A stretch of 34,707 nt of DNA from JAAZHK01 sp964536075. GTDB taxonomy: Bacteria > Bacillota_I > Bacilli_A > RF39 > UBA660. A model generated the notes under the pieces. It saw only the letters and a program-made list of their open reading frames with translations. It had not been told where the DNA came from and did no database searches. Location: assembly GCA_964536075.1 (NCBI GenBank), contig CAZHWO010000007.1, positions 1 through 34,707 of the forward strand, read 5' to 3'. Position numbers and translations under genes: made by a program. Positions 7,597-15,113 of this stretch are shown here, piece by piece (position 1 is the stretch's first letter; each line of letters starts with the position of its first letter).

Positions 7597-7800
7597 TTTT
7601 TCTAATATAGGCCTCATTACTTAAAAATAAAGTAATGGGGTGATTTTATTTTTCCAGTCTTTATTCATTTGAGCAGATTTAGCTAATTAAATATTAGTTT
7701 GTCGCTAGAAATAAAAATAATTCAAATTATCAAAAAAAAACATGGTAAAATCTAATTAAGTGTAATAATTAATATGAAGGGTGGTAAAGATAATGAATAA
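7537..7800 (+). repeat. Direct repeat, copy 1: yutD tail, terminator and promoter-leader
   Basis: This segment and 8697-8958 share the end of yutD (TTAAAAAATTATTG then GCTTATGGATGTAGTTACTT), the terminator hairpin, a diverged middle, and a nearly identical block ending ATGGTAAAATCTAATTAAG through a GGGTGG ribosome site and ATG. Copy 1 ends in a 15-codon ORF from the ATG at 7793 (starts MNKNKQQKIKEE), followed by the BRO-N gene. Confidence 0.85.
7612..7650 (+). terminator. Intrinsic terminator after yutD
   Basis: CCTCATTACTT (7612-7622), loop AAAAATA, AAGTAATGGGG (7630-7640), followed by a T-rich tail. It is 11 bp with one G-U pair. Confidence 0.75.
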
Positions 7801-7832
7801 AAACAAACAACAGAAAATAAAGGAGGAAACTT

Positions 7833-8696
7833 ATGAATGAAAATAAATTACAAGTAATAAATAAGCTATTTAGTGATGAAACAATACGAACATTATGGGA
7901 CAAGGATAAAGAAAAATATTATATAAGTGTTGTAGATGTAGTAAGTGTATTATCGGAAAGTAAAGATGGAAGACATTATTGGAATGTACTAAAATCAAGG
8001 TTAAAAGAAGAAGGAAATGAACTGGTCACAAATTGTGACCAGTTGAAATTAAAAGCTCAAGATGGTAAATATCGTTTAACAGATGTGGTTGATATTGAAG
8101 GAATGTTTAGAATAATAGAATCAATTCCTTCAAAGAACGCTGAACCAATTAAACAATGGTTAGCTAAACTTGGTAGTGAAAGAATCGATGAAACTTTTGA
8201 TCCTTCCATTGCACTTCAAAGAGCTATAGATTTATATCGAGCCAAAGGTTATGATGAAAATTGGATTGCTAAAAGAGTTAAAGCACTACAAGATAGAAAA
8301 CAATTAACTGATATATGGAAAGAAGGCGGAATTAAAGAGGGACTAGAATATGCTATTCTTACAAATGAAATTTATCAAACTTGGTCTGGAATGACTGCTA
8401 AAGAATACAAAAAATTTAAAGGTTTAAGAAAAGAAAATTTGCGAGATAATATGGATAATACCGAGTTAGTACTTACAGATTTATCAGAAGAAGCAACCAA
8501 AAGAATAGCAGAAGAGAAGAAACCGAGCGGATTAAATGAAAATATAAAAATAGCTCGTAAAGGTGGAAATATTGCAAAAATAGCTCGTGAAGCATTAGAA
8601 AAAGAAATAGGAAAATCAGCAGTAACTCCAGTTAATAGACTTAATTATGAATATTTAGAAGAAAAAGATAAAACCTTAATAGAGAATAAAAACTGA
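7833..8696 (+). CDS. BRO-N/antirepressor-like DNA-binding protein (DinD-like C-terminus)
   Basis: A 287-residue protein. The N-terminal half is a BRO-N-type domain: TLWDKDKEKYYISVVDVVSVL, then YWNVLKSRLKEEG and LKLKAQDGKYRLTDVVDIEG, followed by IPSKNAEPIKQWLAKLG. The middle (about residues 128-215) has RKEGLRDNM-like features shared with DinD/antirepressor proteins, here LRKENLRDNMDNTELVLTDL. The C-terminus has IARKGGNIAKIAREALE. Such proteins are common in phages and as lone chromosomal genes and are thought to bind DNA; the function is not settled. It has an AAAGGAGG ribosome site and sits between two copies of a duplicated yutD-to-promoter segment, with no other phage genes nearby. It contains a 25-bp palindrome. 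Confidence 0.85.
   Translation: MNENKLQVINKLFSDETIRTLWDKDKEKYYISVVDVVSVLSESKDGRHYWNVLKSRLKEEGNELVTNCDQLKLKAQDGKYRLTDVVDIEGMFRIIESIPSKNAEPIKQWLAKLGSERIDETFDPSIALQRAIDLYRAKGYDENWIAKRVKALQDRKQLTDIWKEGGIKEGLEYAILTNEIYQTWSGMTAKEYKKFKGLRKENLRDNMDNTELVLTDLSEEATKRIAEEKKPSGLNENIKIARKGGNIAKIAREALEKEIGKSAVTPVNRLNYEYLEEKDKTLIENKN
8020..8044 (+). repeat. 25-bp near-perfect palindrome inside the BRO-N gene
   Basis: AACTGGTCACAA, one central A, then TTGTGACCAGTT: 12-bp perfect arms. It encodes the ELVTNCDQL stretch of the BRO-N domain. A decayed version (AACTGTCGACAATT) sits at the equivalent place in the relic at about 149-162. Confidence 0.9.
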
Positions 8697-8958
8697 TTAA
8701 AAAATTATTGGGCTTATGGATGTAGTTACTTTTTGATATAAGCCCCATTACTTAAAAATAAAGTAATGGGGTGATTTTCTACTTTTTTAAAACTTTATCA
8801 AATTCGTCTTGGTAAAGTTTTTCTCATTTAGAAAGATTTAGTTAATGAAGTATTGTTTGTAGTTAGAAATAAAAATAATTTAAATTATCAAAAAAAACAT
8901 GGTAAAATCTAATTAAGTGTAATAATTAATATGAAGGGTGGTAAAGATAATGAAAAAA
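8697..8958 (+). repeat. Direct repeat, copy 2: yutD tail, terminator and promoter-leader
   Basis: It starts directly after the TGA stop of the BRO-N gene (8694-8696) with the last codons of yutD, now carrying one G/T difference and an early stop. It then repeats the hairpin terminator (8743-8771) and the promoter-leader to the ATG at 8950, where a dinD relic begins. Confidence 0.85.
8743..8778 (+). terminator. Intrinsic terminator, duplicated copy
   Basis: CCCCATTACTT (8743-8753), loop AAAAATA, AAGTAATGGGG (8761-8771), then T-rich sequence. This copy pairs perfectly, unlike the yutD copy, and ends the BRO-N transcript. Confidence 0.75.
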
Positions 8959-9267
8959 AACAAAGAAAAAAACTACGATATCGAGAAGATATATTAGATA
9001 ATATGGGTAGTGAAGAATTAGCCCCCAATTTATTTAGAATTACTCAAACTGAAGCAAAATTAAAAAGGGATAATATTAAAACTGAGAGAGCAGCTAATAA
9101 AACTCATTTTGAAATGGGAAAAGACATAAGGAAGTTCATTGCTAAAAAAGGGAGGTACCATGGCTGAAAAATTACCTACACCTAAAAAGAGTTTAAAAGA
9201 ACTTGAAAAAGAAGAAAAAAGAAAATTTGTAATTACTAGAAAAAAAACTTTTAATTACATGATATAA
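8950..9267 (+). pseudogene. dinD: dinD (DNA-damage-inducible protein D) relic
   Basis: Three pieces in alternating frames. The ATG at 8950, after a GGGTGG ribosome site, opens MKKNKEKNYDIEKIY and a stop. A second frame (about 8982-9160) gives REDILDNMGSEELAPNLFR, ITQTEAKLKRDNIK and NKTHFEMGKDIRKFIA, the conserved C-terminal part of DinD. An A-run at 9144-9149 then shifts the frame to GGTMAEKLPTPKKSLKELE, the usual DinD end, to a stop at 9265-9267. Removing one A restores this second join. About two thirds of the normal protein is deleted. Reading 8931-9167 as an intact 78-residue gene would miss this. Confidence 0.85.
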
Positions 9268-9268
9268 T
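9260..9268 (+). promoter_or_regulatory. Extended -10 promoter of argS
   Basis: TGATATAAT at 9260-9268, overlapping the end of the dinD relic. Start near 9275; a TAAGGAG ribosome site precedes the ATG at 9296. The same CATGATATAATAAAG string is used again at 33567-33581. Confidence 0.7.
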
Positions 9269-9295
9269 AAAGATAACAATTAAGGAGTTGGTCTT

Positions 9296-11044
9296 ATGAG
9301 TTTTATTAAAGATAAAGAACTACTATTAAAACACATTATTGAATCTTTAGGTTATAAAAAGAATAATATTTCTTTAAATGTTTCTAGTAGAAGAGGGTTA
9401 GGCGATTATCAATTTGATGGAGTTATGTCTTTAGCCAAAGAAAACCATCAAAATCCACTTATTATTGCTAATGAAATTAAAGAAAAATTAGAGCAAGAAG
9501 CCACTTTTATTAATGTTAATATTGCTGGACCGGGTTTTATTAATTTATCCTTTAAAAAAGAGGCTTTAATAGCTTATATGAATAGATTAAATAACAATTT
9601 ATCCATTAACATTGATCAAGAACCACCTAAAAATATTCTGCTTGATTATGGAGGCGCAAATGCAGCTAAAGCTTTACATGTTGGCCATCTAAGAAGTGCC
9701 AATATTGGCGAAGCTCTAAAAAGATTAGCTAAAACCTTGGGTCATCATGTTCTAGCTGATGTCCATCTAGGTGATTTAGGACGTCAAATAGCCATGGTTA
9801 TTTATGAAACAAAGGTTAGAAAACCAGAATTAATATATTTTGATGATCATTATGGGGGACCTTATCCTAGTGAAGCACCCTTAACGGCTGAAGAATTAGA
9901 AGAATACTATCCTAGTGCCAGTAAAAAAGCCAAAGAAAGTGAAGAAGTTTTAGAAGCCGTACGTGCTATTGATGCCGCTTTACAAAGTGGTCATCCTGGT
10001 TATAATGCTTTATGGGATCATATTATTAAAGTATCCAGTGTTGAAATTAAAAAAACTTACAATCGCTTTAATACCTCCTTTGATTTATGGGAAGGAGAAA
10101 AAGATAGTTTTGCCTATATTGATGAAACTTTAGCTAAAATTAACGAATCAAAGCTGGCATATCTTGATCAAGGAGCTACTATCATTGATGTTAGTGAACC
10201 TGATGATAAATTACCCATTCCTCCGTTTATTTTATTAAAAAGTGATGGTTCGACTTTATATAGTACTAGAGAAATAGCGACTCTTTATTCCCGGGTTAAA
10301 CGATTTCCATTAGATGAAATCTGGTATTTTACCGATAAAAGGCAAGAACTACATTTTAACCAAACCTTTCGGGCTGCTTATAAAACTAAAATTGTACCCC
10401 CAAGTATTAATCTCCAGTTTTTTGGTTTTGGTACCATGAATGGTCCTGATGGGACGCCTTTTAAAACCAGAGATGGTTCGGTTATGAAATTAGATGATTT
10501 ATTTAATTTAGTTAATCAAGAAACATATAGTAGATTAGGAAGCAATATTCCTGATAATGAAAAAGAAGGGATAAGTGAAATGGTCGCTGTTGCCGCTATT
10601 AAATATGCTGATCTTTTACCTAATATCAATAAAGATTATGTTTTTGATCCGGTTAAATTCAGCGATATTGAAGGTAAAACAGGTCCTTATTTACTATATT
10701 CAACAATGCGAATTAAATCATTATTAAAAAAAGCCGAACTGGATCATATCGAAAAATCCAGCATTACGGATATTTATAATGAAGATGATCGAGAAATCAT
10801 TTTGGAGATTTTAAATATGCCCGCCATCTTAACCAGTGCTTATCATACAAAAAGTTTAAATGATATATGTGATTATTTGTATCGTTTAAATAATACTTAC
10901 AATAAGTTTTATGCTAATAATCGTATCTTAACAGAAGAAGATCAAGCAAAAAGAGCTTCATGGCTAACTTTATCAAGTATTGTCTATCAAATTAATACCT
11001 TATTGTTAGATATCTTAGCTATTAAAGTTCCTGATAAAATGTAG
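9296..11044 (+). CDS. argS: Arginyl-tRNA synthetase
   Basis: A 582-residue class I synthetase that charges tRNA-Arg with arginine using ATP. The N-terminal Arg-specific domain (residues 1-110) precedes the catalytic core with ANAAKALHVGHLRSANIGEA, where HVGH is the HIGH motif. HLGDLGRQIA and the YTFDKRQELHF-like strand (here WYFTDKRQELHF) follow; the second signature is the degenerate TPFKTRDG. The C-terminal DALR-type anticodon domain contains KTGPYLLYSTMRIKSLL. Length is slightly over the usual 550-560. It is followed by a Nudix gene nine bases later, probably co-transcribed. Confidence 0.96.
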   Translation: MSFIKDKELLLKHIIESLGYKKNNISLNVSSRRGLGDYQFDGVMSLAKENHQNPLIIANEIKEKLEQEATFINVNIAGPGFINLSFKKEALIAYMNRLNNNLSINIDQEPPKNILLDYGGANAAKALHVGHLRSANIGEALKRLAKTLGHHVLADVHLGDLGRQIAMVIYETKVRKPELIYFDDHYGGPYPSEAPLTAEELEEYYPSASKKAKESEEVLEAVRAIDAALQSGHPGYNALWDHIIKVSSVEIKKTYNRFNTSFDLWEGEKDSFAYIDETLAKINESKLAYLDQGATIIDVSEPDDKLPIPPFILLKSDGSTLYSTREIATLYSRVKRFPLDEIWYFTDKRQELHFNQTFRAAYKTKIVPPSINLQFFGFGTMNGPDGTPFKTRDGSVMKLDDLFNLVNQETYSRLGSNIPDNEKEGISEMVAVAAIKYADLLPNINKDYVFDPVKFSDIEGKTGPYLLYSTMRIKSLLKKAELDHIEKSSITDIYNEDDREIILEILNMPAILTSAYHTKSLNDICDYLYRLNNTYNKFYANNRILTEEDQAKRASWLTLSSIVYQINTLLLDILAIKVPDKM

Positions 11045-11053
11045 AGGAAAAAG

Positions 11054-11569
11054 ATGAAAGAAATATTTTACAATAATGATCATTTAAAAGATAAAGATAT
11101 CAATAATTTTATTGATAGAGCTAAAATGCTTATTATTAATTCTCATAATGAAATACTTCTTAATTATTCTCATAATACCTATCATTTACCTGGTGGTCAT
11201 TTAGAAAAAGAAGAAACTTTTGATGAATGTGTTTCCCGAGAAATATTAGAAGAAACAGGAATAGAAATCCCTATACAAAAAAGAGATCCTTTTTTAATTA
11301 TCAAATATTATTGCCAGGATTATCCTAAAGAGGGTTTAAATACTAATTATAAAATCAATTATTATATAATTAAAACTGATTTAACCCCTGACATAAAGAA
11401 GATCAAAATGACAGATAATGAAAAAGAGGGTAATCTAATTCACAAATATCTTAGTTTAGATATTGTCTTAATTGAATTAGAAAAAAGTATGGCTATTAGT
11501 CAAAATAAAAATACAACCTTAGATACTATCCAAGCCATTAAAGAGTATAAAGAAAGTTTAGAACGATGA
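11054..11569 (+). CDS. Nudix hydrolase (paralogue of the Nudix half at 18361)
   Basis: A 171-residue Nudix protein. The box runs from residue 47: G, HLEKE, E, TFDECVS, RE, ILEETGI, a full match to Gx5Ex7REUXEEXGU. Such enzymes cleave nucleoside diphosphates linked to another group, using Mg2+; the substrate cannot be told from the sequence. The N-terminal KEIFYNNDHLKDKDI and YHLPGGHLE are shared with the Nudix half of the fusion protein at 18361 (KEIFYNQDHLTNEDI, YQFPGGHLE), so the two are paralogues. It begins nine bases after argS with a GAGGAAA ribosome site. Confidence 0.88.
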   Translation: MKEIFYNNDHLKDKDINNFIDRAKMLIINSHNEILLNYSHNTYHLPGGHLEKEETFDECVSREILEETGIEIPIQKRDPFLIIKYYCQDYPKEGLNTNYKINYYIIKTDLTPDIKKIKMTDNEKEGNLIHKYLSLDIVLIELEKSMAISQNKNTTLDTIQAIKEYKESLER

Positions 11570-11626
11570 TAAGGAAATAAAGATATTGCCATTATCACAT
11601 AATTACGATAAAGATACATTAAAATA

Positions 11627-11655
11627 TTGACTTATATATCCTGATATGCTACAAT
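11627..11655 (+). promoter_or_regulatory. Promoter of the rplU-prp-rpmA operon
   Basis: TTGACT at 11627-11632, a 17-base spacer, and TACAAT at 11650-11655, very near the sigma-A consensus. Predicted start near 11662. Confidence 0.85.
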
Positions 11656-11661
11656 TTATAC

Positions 11662-11740
11662 GTTTGCAGCCTCTAGCTCAAACCGCATTGAACTGGTAGA
11701 AACATCTTTATGTACCAATAGAGCGAGTCTTAAGTATTAA
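11662..11740 (+). ncRNA. Ribosomal protein L21 leader
   Basis: A leader of about 90 bases between a strong promoter and rplU. Pairing is visible between CTCTA near 11671 and TAGAG near 11720, and an inner hairpin GGT...ACAT CTTT ATGT ACC. Position and conserved segments (ATCTTTATGTACCAATAGAG region) match the L21 leader class of Bacillota, an autoregulatory site bound by L21 (family knowledge). I have not run a covariance model. Confidence 0.65.
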
Positions 11741-11754
11741 AAGGAGGAATGAAA

Positions 11755-12054
11755 ATGAACGCTATTATTAAAACTGGTGGAAAACAATATCTTGTTACCG
11801 AAGGTTCTGTTATCTATGTGGAAAAATTAGATATAGAACTAGGTAAAAAGGTTGTTTTTGATGAAGTATTAATGTTAGATGGTCAAGTAGGTAATCCAAT
11901 TGTTAGCGGTGCTAAAGTTGAGGGAGAAGTTTTAAAACAAGGAAAACAAAAGAAAATCCGTATTTTTAAATATACTCATAAAACCAGAGCTAGCCGTAGA
12001 ACTCAAGGACATAGACAACCATATACCAAAGTAGAAATTAAAAAAATTGGGTAA
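11755..12054 (+). CDS. rplU: 50S ribosomal protein L21
   Basis: A 99-residue protein starting MNAIIKTGGKQY, the standard L21 N-terminus, and ending with KTRASRRTQGHRQPYTKVEI. It is a structural protein of the large subunit. The AAGGAGG ribosome site (11741-11747) lies seven bases before the ATG at 11755 but only one base before an in-frame ATG at 11749, so 11755 is the better start. First gene of rplU-prp-rpmA. Confidence 0.96.
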   Translation: MNAIIKTGGKQYLVTEGSVIYVEKLDIELGKKVVFDEVLMLDGQVGNPIVSGAKVEGEVLKQGKQKKIRIFKYTHKTRASRRTQGHRQPYTKVEIKKIG

Positions 12055-12059
12055 TTAAA

Positions 12060-12374
12060 ATGATTAAGATTGAAGTCTTATCTAAAAATAATTATATTAA
12101 TAAAGTTATTATTAAAGGTCATGCTAATTATGATAATTATGGTCAAGATATTGTTTGTAGTGCCGTTAGTTCCATTGCAACGACGTCCATTAATGGCATT
12201 CTTTCGCTTAATGAAGAAAGCCTTGTATATCATAATGAATTAGATAAAATGACAATAGAAATTATTTTAGAAGATGAAAACACAAATAAATTAATAACTA
12301 ATATGGTTAATTTATTAAAAGAGCTACAAAATAAATATCAGAAGAATATATGTATAAAGGAGGAATACCTATGA
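12060..12374 (+). CDS. prp: Ribosomal-processing cysteine protease Prp
   Basis: A 104-residue cysteine protease that removes the N-terminal extension of L27 before assembly. The catalytic pair is visible: His21 in IKGHANYDNYG and Cys33 in DIVCSAVSS. Prp genes lie between rplU and rpmA in Bacillota whose L27 has the extension, exactly as here. The stop overlaps the rpmA start (ATGA), so translation is coupled. No separate strong ribosome site is visible before the ATG. Confidence 0.93.
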   Translation: MIKIEVLSKNNYINKVIIKGHANYDNYGQDIVCSAVSSIATTSINGILSLNEESLVYHNELDKMTIEIILEDENTNKLITNMVNLLKELQNKYQKNICIKEEYL

Positions 12375-12661
12375 GAATGTTAGAATTAAATATTCAATTA
12401 TTTGCCCATAAAAAAGGGCAGAGTTCTACTAGTAATGGTCGTGATTCCGCTGGCCGTAGGCTAGGAGCTAAAGCTAGTGATGGTGAATTTGTTACCGCTG
12501 GATCAATCCTATATCGTCAAAGAGGAACAAAAATGTTCCCAGGTGAAAATGTTCGTCGTGGTAGTGATGATACGTTATATACAACCATTGATGGCAGTGT
12601 AAAATTTGAGCGTCTTGGTAAAGACAAGAAACAAGTAAGTGTATACAAAATTGTAGAATAG
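12371..12661 (+). CDS. rpmA: 50S ribosomal protein L27 with cleavable N-terminal extension
   Basis: 96 residues from the ATG at 12371, beginning MRMLELNIQLFAHKKGQSS. The mature L27 begins after LNIQLF, at AHKKG, by analogy with the Staphylococcus aureus Prp site (LNLQFF/ASKKG). The body carries SAGRRLGAK and YRQRGTKMFPGENV. An AAAGGAGG ribosome site lies at 12356-12363, so an ATG at 12350 is not the start. The stop codon is inside the terminator hairpin. Confidence 0.95.
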   Translation: MRMLELNIQLFAHKKGQSSTSNGRDSAGRRLGAKASDGEFVTAGSILYRQRGTKMFPGENVRRGSDDTLYTTIDGSVKFERLGKDKKQVSVYKIVE

Positions 12662-12676
12662 TGACTACAATTTTTT
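12647..12676 (+). terminator. Intrinsic terminator of the rplU operon
   Basis: AAAATTGTAG (12647-12656), an eight-base loop, CTACAATTTT (12665-12674) and further T. The rpmA stop codon lies in the loop. Confidence 0.75.
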
Positions 12677-12704
12677 ATATACTTTTTTTCATTAGGAGGT
12701 TGCT

Positions 12705-13205
12705 ATGAAAGAAAAACTTACCTTAACTGAAGAAGGATATCAGCAATATATAAATGAGATAAATAAATTAAAAGAAAAACTTAATAATAATGCTGGAGAA
12801 GGATCCGAAGCTATTAGAAATGCGGTTGGTGATGGTTGGCATGACAATTTTGCTTTTGAAGATTCCGTACGTGAAGAAAAAAAGCTATCCTTTGCAATTC
12901 AAGAAATGTTGTACAATTTAAATAATATTGAAATAATTAAAGAAAATAAAAAGATCAATAAAAATGTCATTAATATTAATGATATAATAGAGCTAAAGCT
13001 AACTTATCCTAATAAAGAAACTGAAATAGGAATTTTTAAACTGACTGGTAATTATAAAACTAAATTAGTAGATGAATTTCAAGAGATAACACTAAATAGT
13101 CCACTAGGGAAATCGATCTATCATCAAAGAATCGGATCTTTTGTTTCTTATAATATTGATGGTCATAAAATAGAAGTTACTATTATAAAGGTGGTCTCTA
13201 GATGA
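12705..13205 (+). CDS. GreA/GreB-like protein
   Basis: A 166-residue protein with the two-part build of Gre transcript-cleavage factors. Residues 1-80 form a coiled coil starting LTEEGYQQYINEINKLKEKL, with a tip GDGWHDNFAFEDSVREEKKL in place of the usual GDLSENAEY. The C-terminal part has ITLNSPLGKSIYHQRIGSFV and ends in IEVTIIKV, like the FKBP-like domain that binds RNA polymerase. The acidic tip residues are present but the spacing is altered, so cleavage activity is uncertain; it may be a Gre-like polymerase-binding paralogue. It overlaps the next gene by four bases. Confidence 0.72.
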   Translation: MKEKLTLTEEGYQQYINEINKLKEKLNNNAGEGSEAIRNAVGDGWHDNFAFEDSVREEKKLSFAIQEMLYNLNNIEIIKENKKINKNVININDIIELKLTYPNKETEIGIFKLTGNYKTKLVDEFQEITLNSPLGKSIYHQRIGSFVSYNIDGHKIEVTIIKVVSR

Positions 13206-13723
13206 AATACGAATTAATTAATATCAATTTGGAGCAAAAGATGGATCAAACTTTACATTATGTCTCTAAAAACATTCTTTTATCAGGACATAACAGTAAA
13301 CCTGTTTTACTACATAGTTTTAAAGTAGGATTAAGTTTATATCTTAATAAGTATCATGATAATATTATTATTAGTGGTATTTTACATGATCTAATTGAAG
13401 ATACCGATATAACTAAAAAAGATATTGAAAAAGAATTTAATAAAGATATCGCTAATATAGTAGCAGCTGTAAGTTTTGATGATACAATATTAGATAAATA
13501 TGAACAAGCACGATTAATGTTTCAAAAGTGTTATAATTATGGCTTTGATGCCTTAATAGTTAAATGTGCTGATTTATTAGATAATGTTAATTATATTAAT
13601 TTTGCCGACAATCCCAAAGAATTATTAAAAAAATATCAATTATTTTTAGATTTATCATTAGATAAAATTGGTCATGAAAAGATATATCAGGATCTATTGA
13701 ATAAAGTTAATGGTTATAAGTAA
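13202..13723 (+). CDS. HD-domain hydrolase, RelA/SpoT-hydrolase-like
   Basis: A 173-residue single-domain HD protein. The metal site is His38 (LLHSFKVG), His62-Asp63 (GILHDLIEDTDIT) and the later Asp in VKCADLLDN. HDLIEDTDIT and IANIVAAVSFD resemble the (p)ppGpp hydrolase domain of RSH and of small alarmone hydrolases. No synthetase, TGS or ACT domain is present. It could degrade ppGpp or another nucleotide; the Nudix genes around it make a nucleotide substrate likely, but that is inference. It shares four bases with the GreA-like gene. Confidence 0.75.
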   Translation: MKYELININLEQKMDQTLHYVSKNILLSGHNSKPVLLHSFKVGLSLYLNKYHDNIIISGILHDLIEDTDITKKDIEKEFNKDIANIVAAVSFDDTILDKYEQARLMFQKCYNYGFDALIVKCADLLDNVNYINFADNPKELLKKYQLFLDLSLDKIGHEKIYQDLLNKVNGYK

Positions 13724-13757
13724 AAGAGGAAAACAATTGAAAAAGGAGTAAATAAAG

Positions 13758-14255
13758 ATGGGAAAAGAAACAGATATTAATGTAAACATCAATGGAGTTC
13801 AATTAAATTGTAGAGCAGTTGCTATTATTGAGTATAATGGTAAAATTCTATTTCAAAAAAGGATGCAAGATAATTTCTGGGCATTACCTGGTGGTAAAAT
13901 AAGAATTGGGGAAACAACTGAAATGTCTATAAGAAGAGAATTAGAAGAAGAACTAGGATTAAAAAATTTTTCCATTAAAAATGTTTGTACCATTTCAGAA
14001 TATTTCTTTACTTTTGGTACTGATAAATATCATCAGTATATTTTTGGTCATAAAGTTATGGTAGAACCTAATGAATGGATATATAAAAGGCAACAATTTA
14101 ATGGAATAGAAGAAAATGAGAATTTAATGTTTAAATGGCTTGATATTGATAAGTTGGATAAAGATAAAATAAAACCCGATTTTTTAAAAGAACAATTAAC
14201 TAAAATAAATATAAAAGAATTACAATTTATTTCATATGAAGAAAAAGGTGATTAA
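13758..14255 (+). CDS. Nudix hydrolase (set with 25980 and 26494)
   Basis: A 165-residue Nudix protein; the box at residues 46-68 is complete (G, KIRIG, E, TTEMSIR, REL EEELGL). It begins with DINVNINGVQLNCRAVAII and ends KPDFLKEQL..., both nearly shared with the gene at 26494 and, less closely, 25980. The three form a paralogous set that brackets the island. The FWALPGGK motif resembles MutT-type and ADP-ribose-type enzymes; substrate unknown. AAAGGAG precedes the ATG. Confidence 0.87.
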   Translation: MGKETDINVNINGVQLNCRAVAIIEYNGKILFQKRMQDNFWALPGGKIRIGETTEMSIRRELEEELGLKNFSIKNVCTISEYFFTFGTDKYHQYIFGHKVMVEPNEWIYKRQQFNGIEENENLMFKWLDIDKLDKDKIKPDFLKEQLTKINIKELQFISYEEKGD

Positions 14256-14259
14256 TAAT

Positions 14260-14604
14260 ATGGAACAAATAAATGTAAAAGAATATTTAGGGAAATTAGT
14301 AAAAGTAAAAGTAGATAGACCACTTGGTACAAAGCATCCCAAACATGGTTTTATGTATATGATTAATTATGGTTATATTCCAGATACCATCAGTGATGAT
14401 GGAGAAGAACTTGATGCATATATTTTAGGTGTTTATGAACCAGTAGAACAATTTAAAGGTCGAGCAATTGCAGTAATACATAGAATTAACGATAATGATG
14501 ATAAATTAGTTGTTGTACCTGATGGAGTTAATTATTCAGATGATGCCATAAAAGCTTTGACAGAGTTTCAAGAAAGGTATTTTGAATCAGAAATAATAAG
14601 GTGA
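14260..14604 (+). CDS. Inorganic pyrophosphatase-like protein, short form
   Basis: 114 residues from the ATG at 14260, which has an AAAGGTG ribosome site and does not overlap the previous stop. Family I pyrophosphatase motifs are present: PKHGFMYMINYGYIPDT, DGEELDAYILG (two of the metal-binding Asp) and a NDNDDKLVVVP strand equivalent to the PDDK.IAVP segment. It is shorter than the usual about 175 residues, lacking the outer strands and C-terminal helices, as in a known compact subfamily. If active it would remove PPi, a product of many Nudix and nucleotidyltransferase reactions next to it. Confidence 0.8.
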   Translation: MEQINVKEYLGKLVKVKVDRPLGTKHPKHGFMYMINYGYIPDTISDDGEELDAYILGVYEPVEQFKGRAIAVIHRINDNDDKLVVVPDGVNYSDDAIKALTEFQERYFESEIIR

Positions 14605-14608
14605 AATA

Positions 14609-15106
14609 ATGGAATATTGGGATTTATATAATAAAAATAAAGAAAAGATAAATAAAATTGTTCAAAGAGGGGATAAATTAAGGGATGATGAATATCACTT
14701 AGTAGTCAATGTTTGGCTAAAAAATAGTAAAAATGAATTTTTAATTGCCCAACGTTCGGCTAACAAAAGTTTTCCATTTAGCTGGGAATGTGTAGGTGGT
14801 TCATCGTTAAAAGGTGAGAATTCAATTGATACAGCAATTCGTGAAGTTAAAGAAGAATTAGGTATTAGATTAGATAAATCGGATGGAAAATTAGTTGGAA
14901 CAACTTTAAGATACTTTCCTAGTTGTCCTGATATTCTAGATGTATGGCTTTTTGAATGTAATATTCCAATAGAGCAGGTAGTTATTCAAGAAGAGGAAGT
15001 ATGTAAAGCTATGTGGGCCAGTATAAATGATATCAATAAGTTATATGAAGAAAAAAAGTTTGAAGCTAATGCTTTTTTTAAAGAAGTTTTAAAGAGAGGC
15101 ATGTGA
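14609..15106 (+). CDS. Nudix hydrolase, isopentenyl-diphosphate-isomerase-like group
   Basis: A 165-residue Nudix protein, starting MEYWDLYNKN and carrying HLVVNVWLKNSKNEFLIAQRS before the box at residues 64-86 (G, SSLKG, E, NSIDTAI, REV KEELGI). The layout (an N-terminal strand with WDLYN then HLVVNVW) resembles the YfcD/IDI-like Nudix group common in Bacillota. The substrate is not known. AAGGTGA precedes the ATG; five bases separate it from the pyrophosphatase-like gene. Confidence 0.86.
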   Translation: MEYWDLYNKNKEKINKIVQRGDKLRDDEYHLVVNVWLKNSKNEFLIAQRSANKSFPFSWECVGGSSLKGENSIDTAIREVKEELGIRLDKSDGKLVGTTLRYFPSCPDILDVWLFECNIPIEQVVIQEEEVCKAMWASINDINKLYEEKKFEANAFFKEVLKRGM

Positions 15107-15113
15107 TTAAAAA

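Noticed and set aside
8931..9167. A real 78-residue gene
   Set aside because: It is the middle frame of a dinD relic; the conserved protein continues in another frame past its stop.
7537..9267. An insertion sequence or prophage around the BRO-N gene
   Set aside because: There is no transposase, integrase, structural phage gene or terminal inverted repeat; only direct copies of host sequence.
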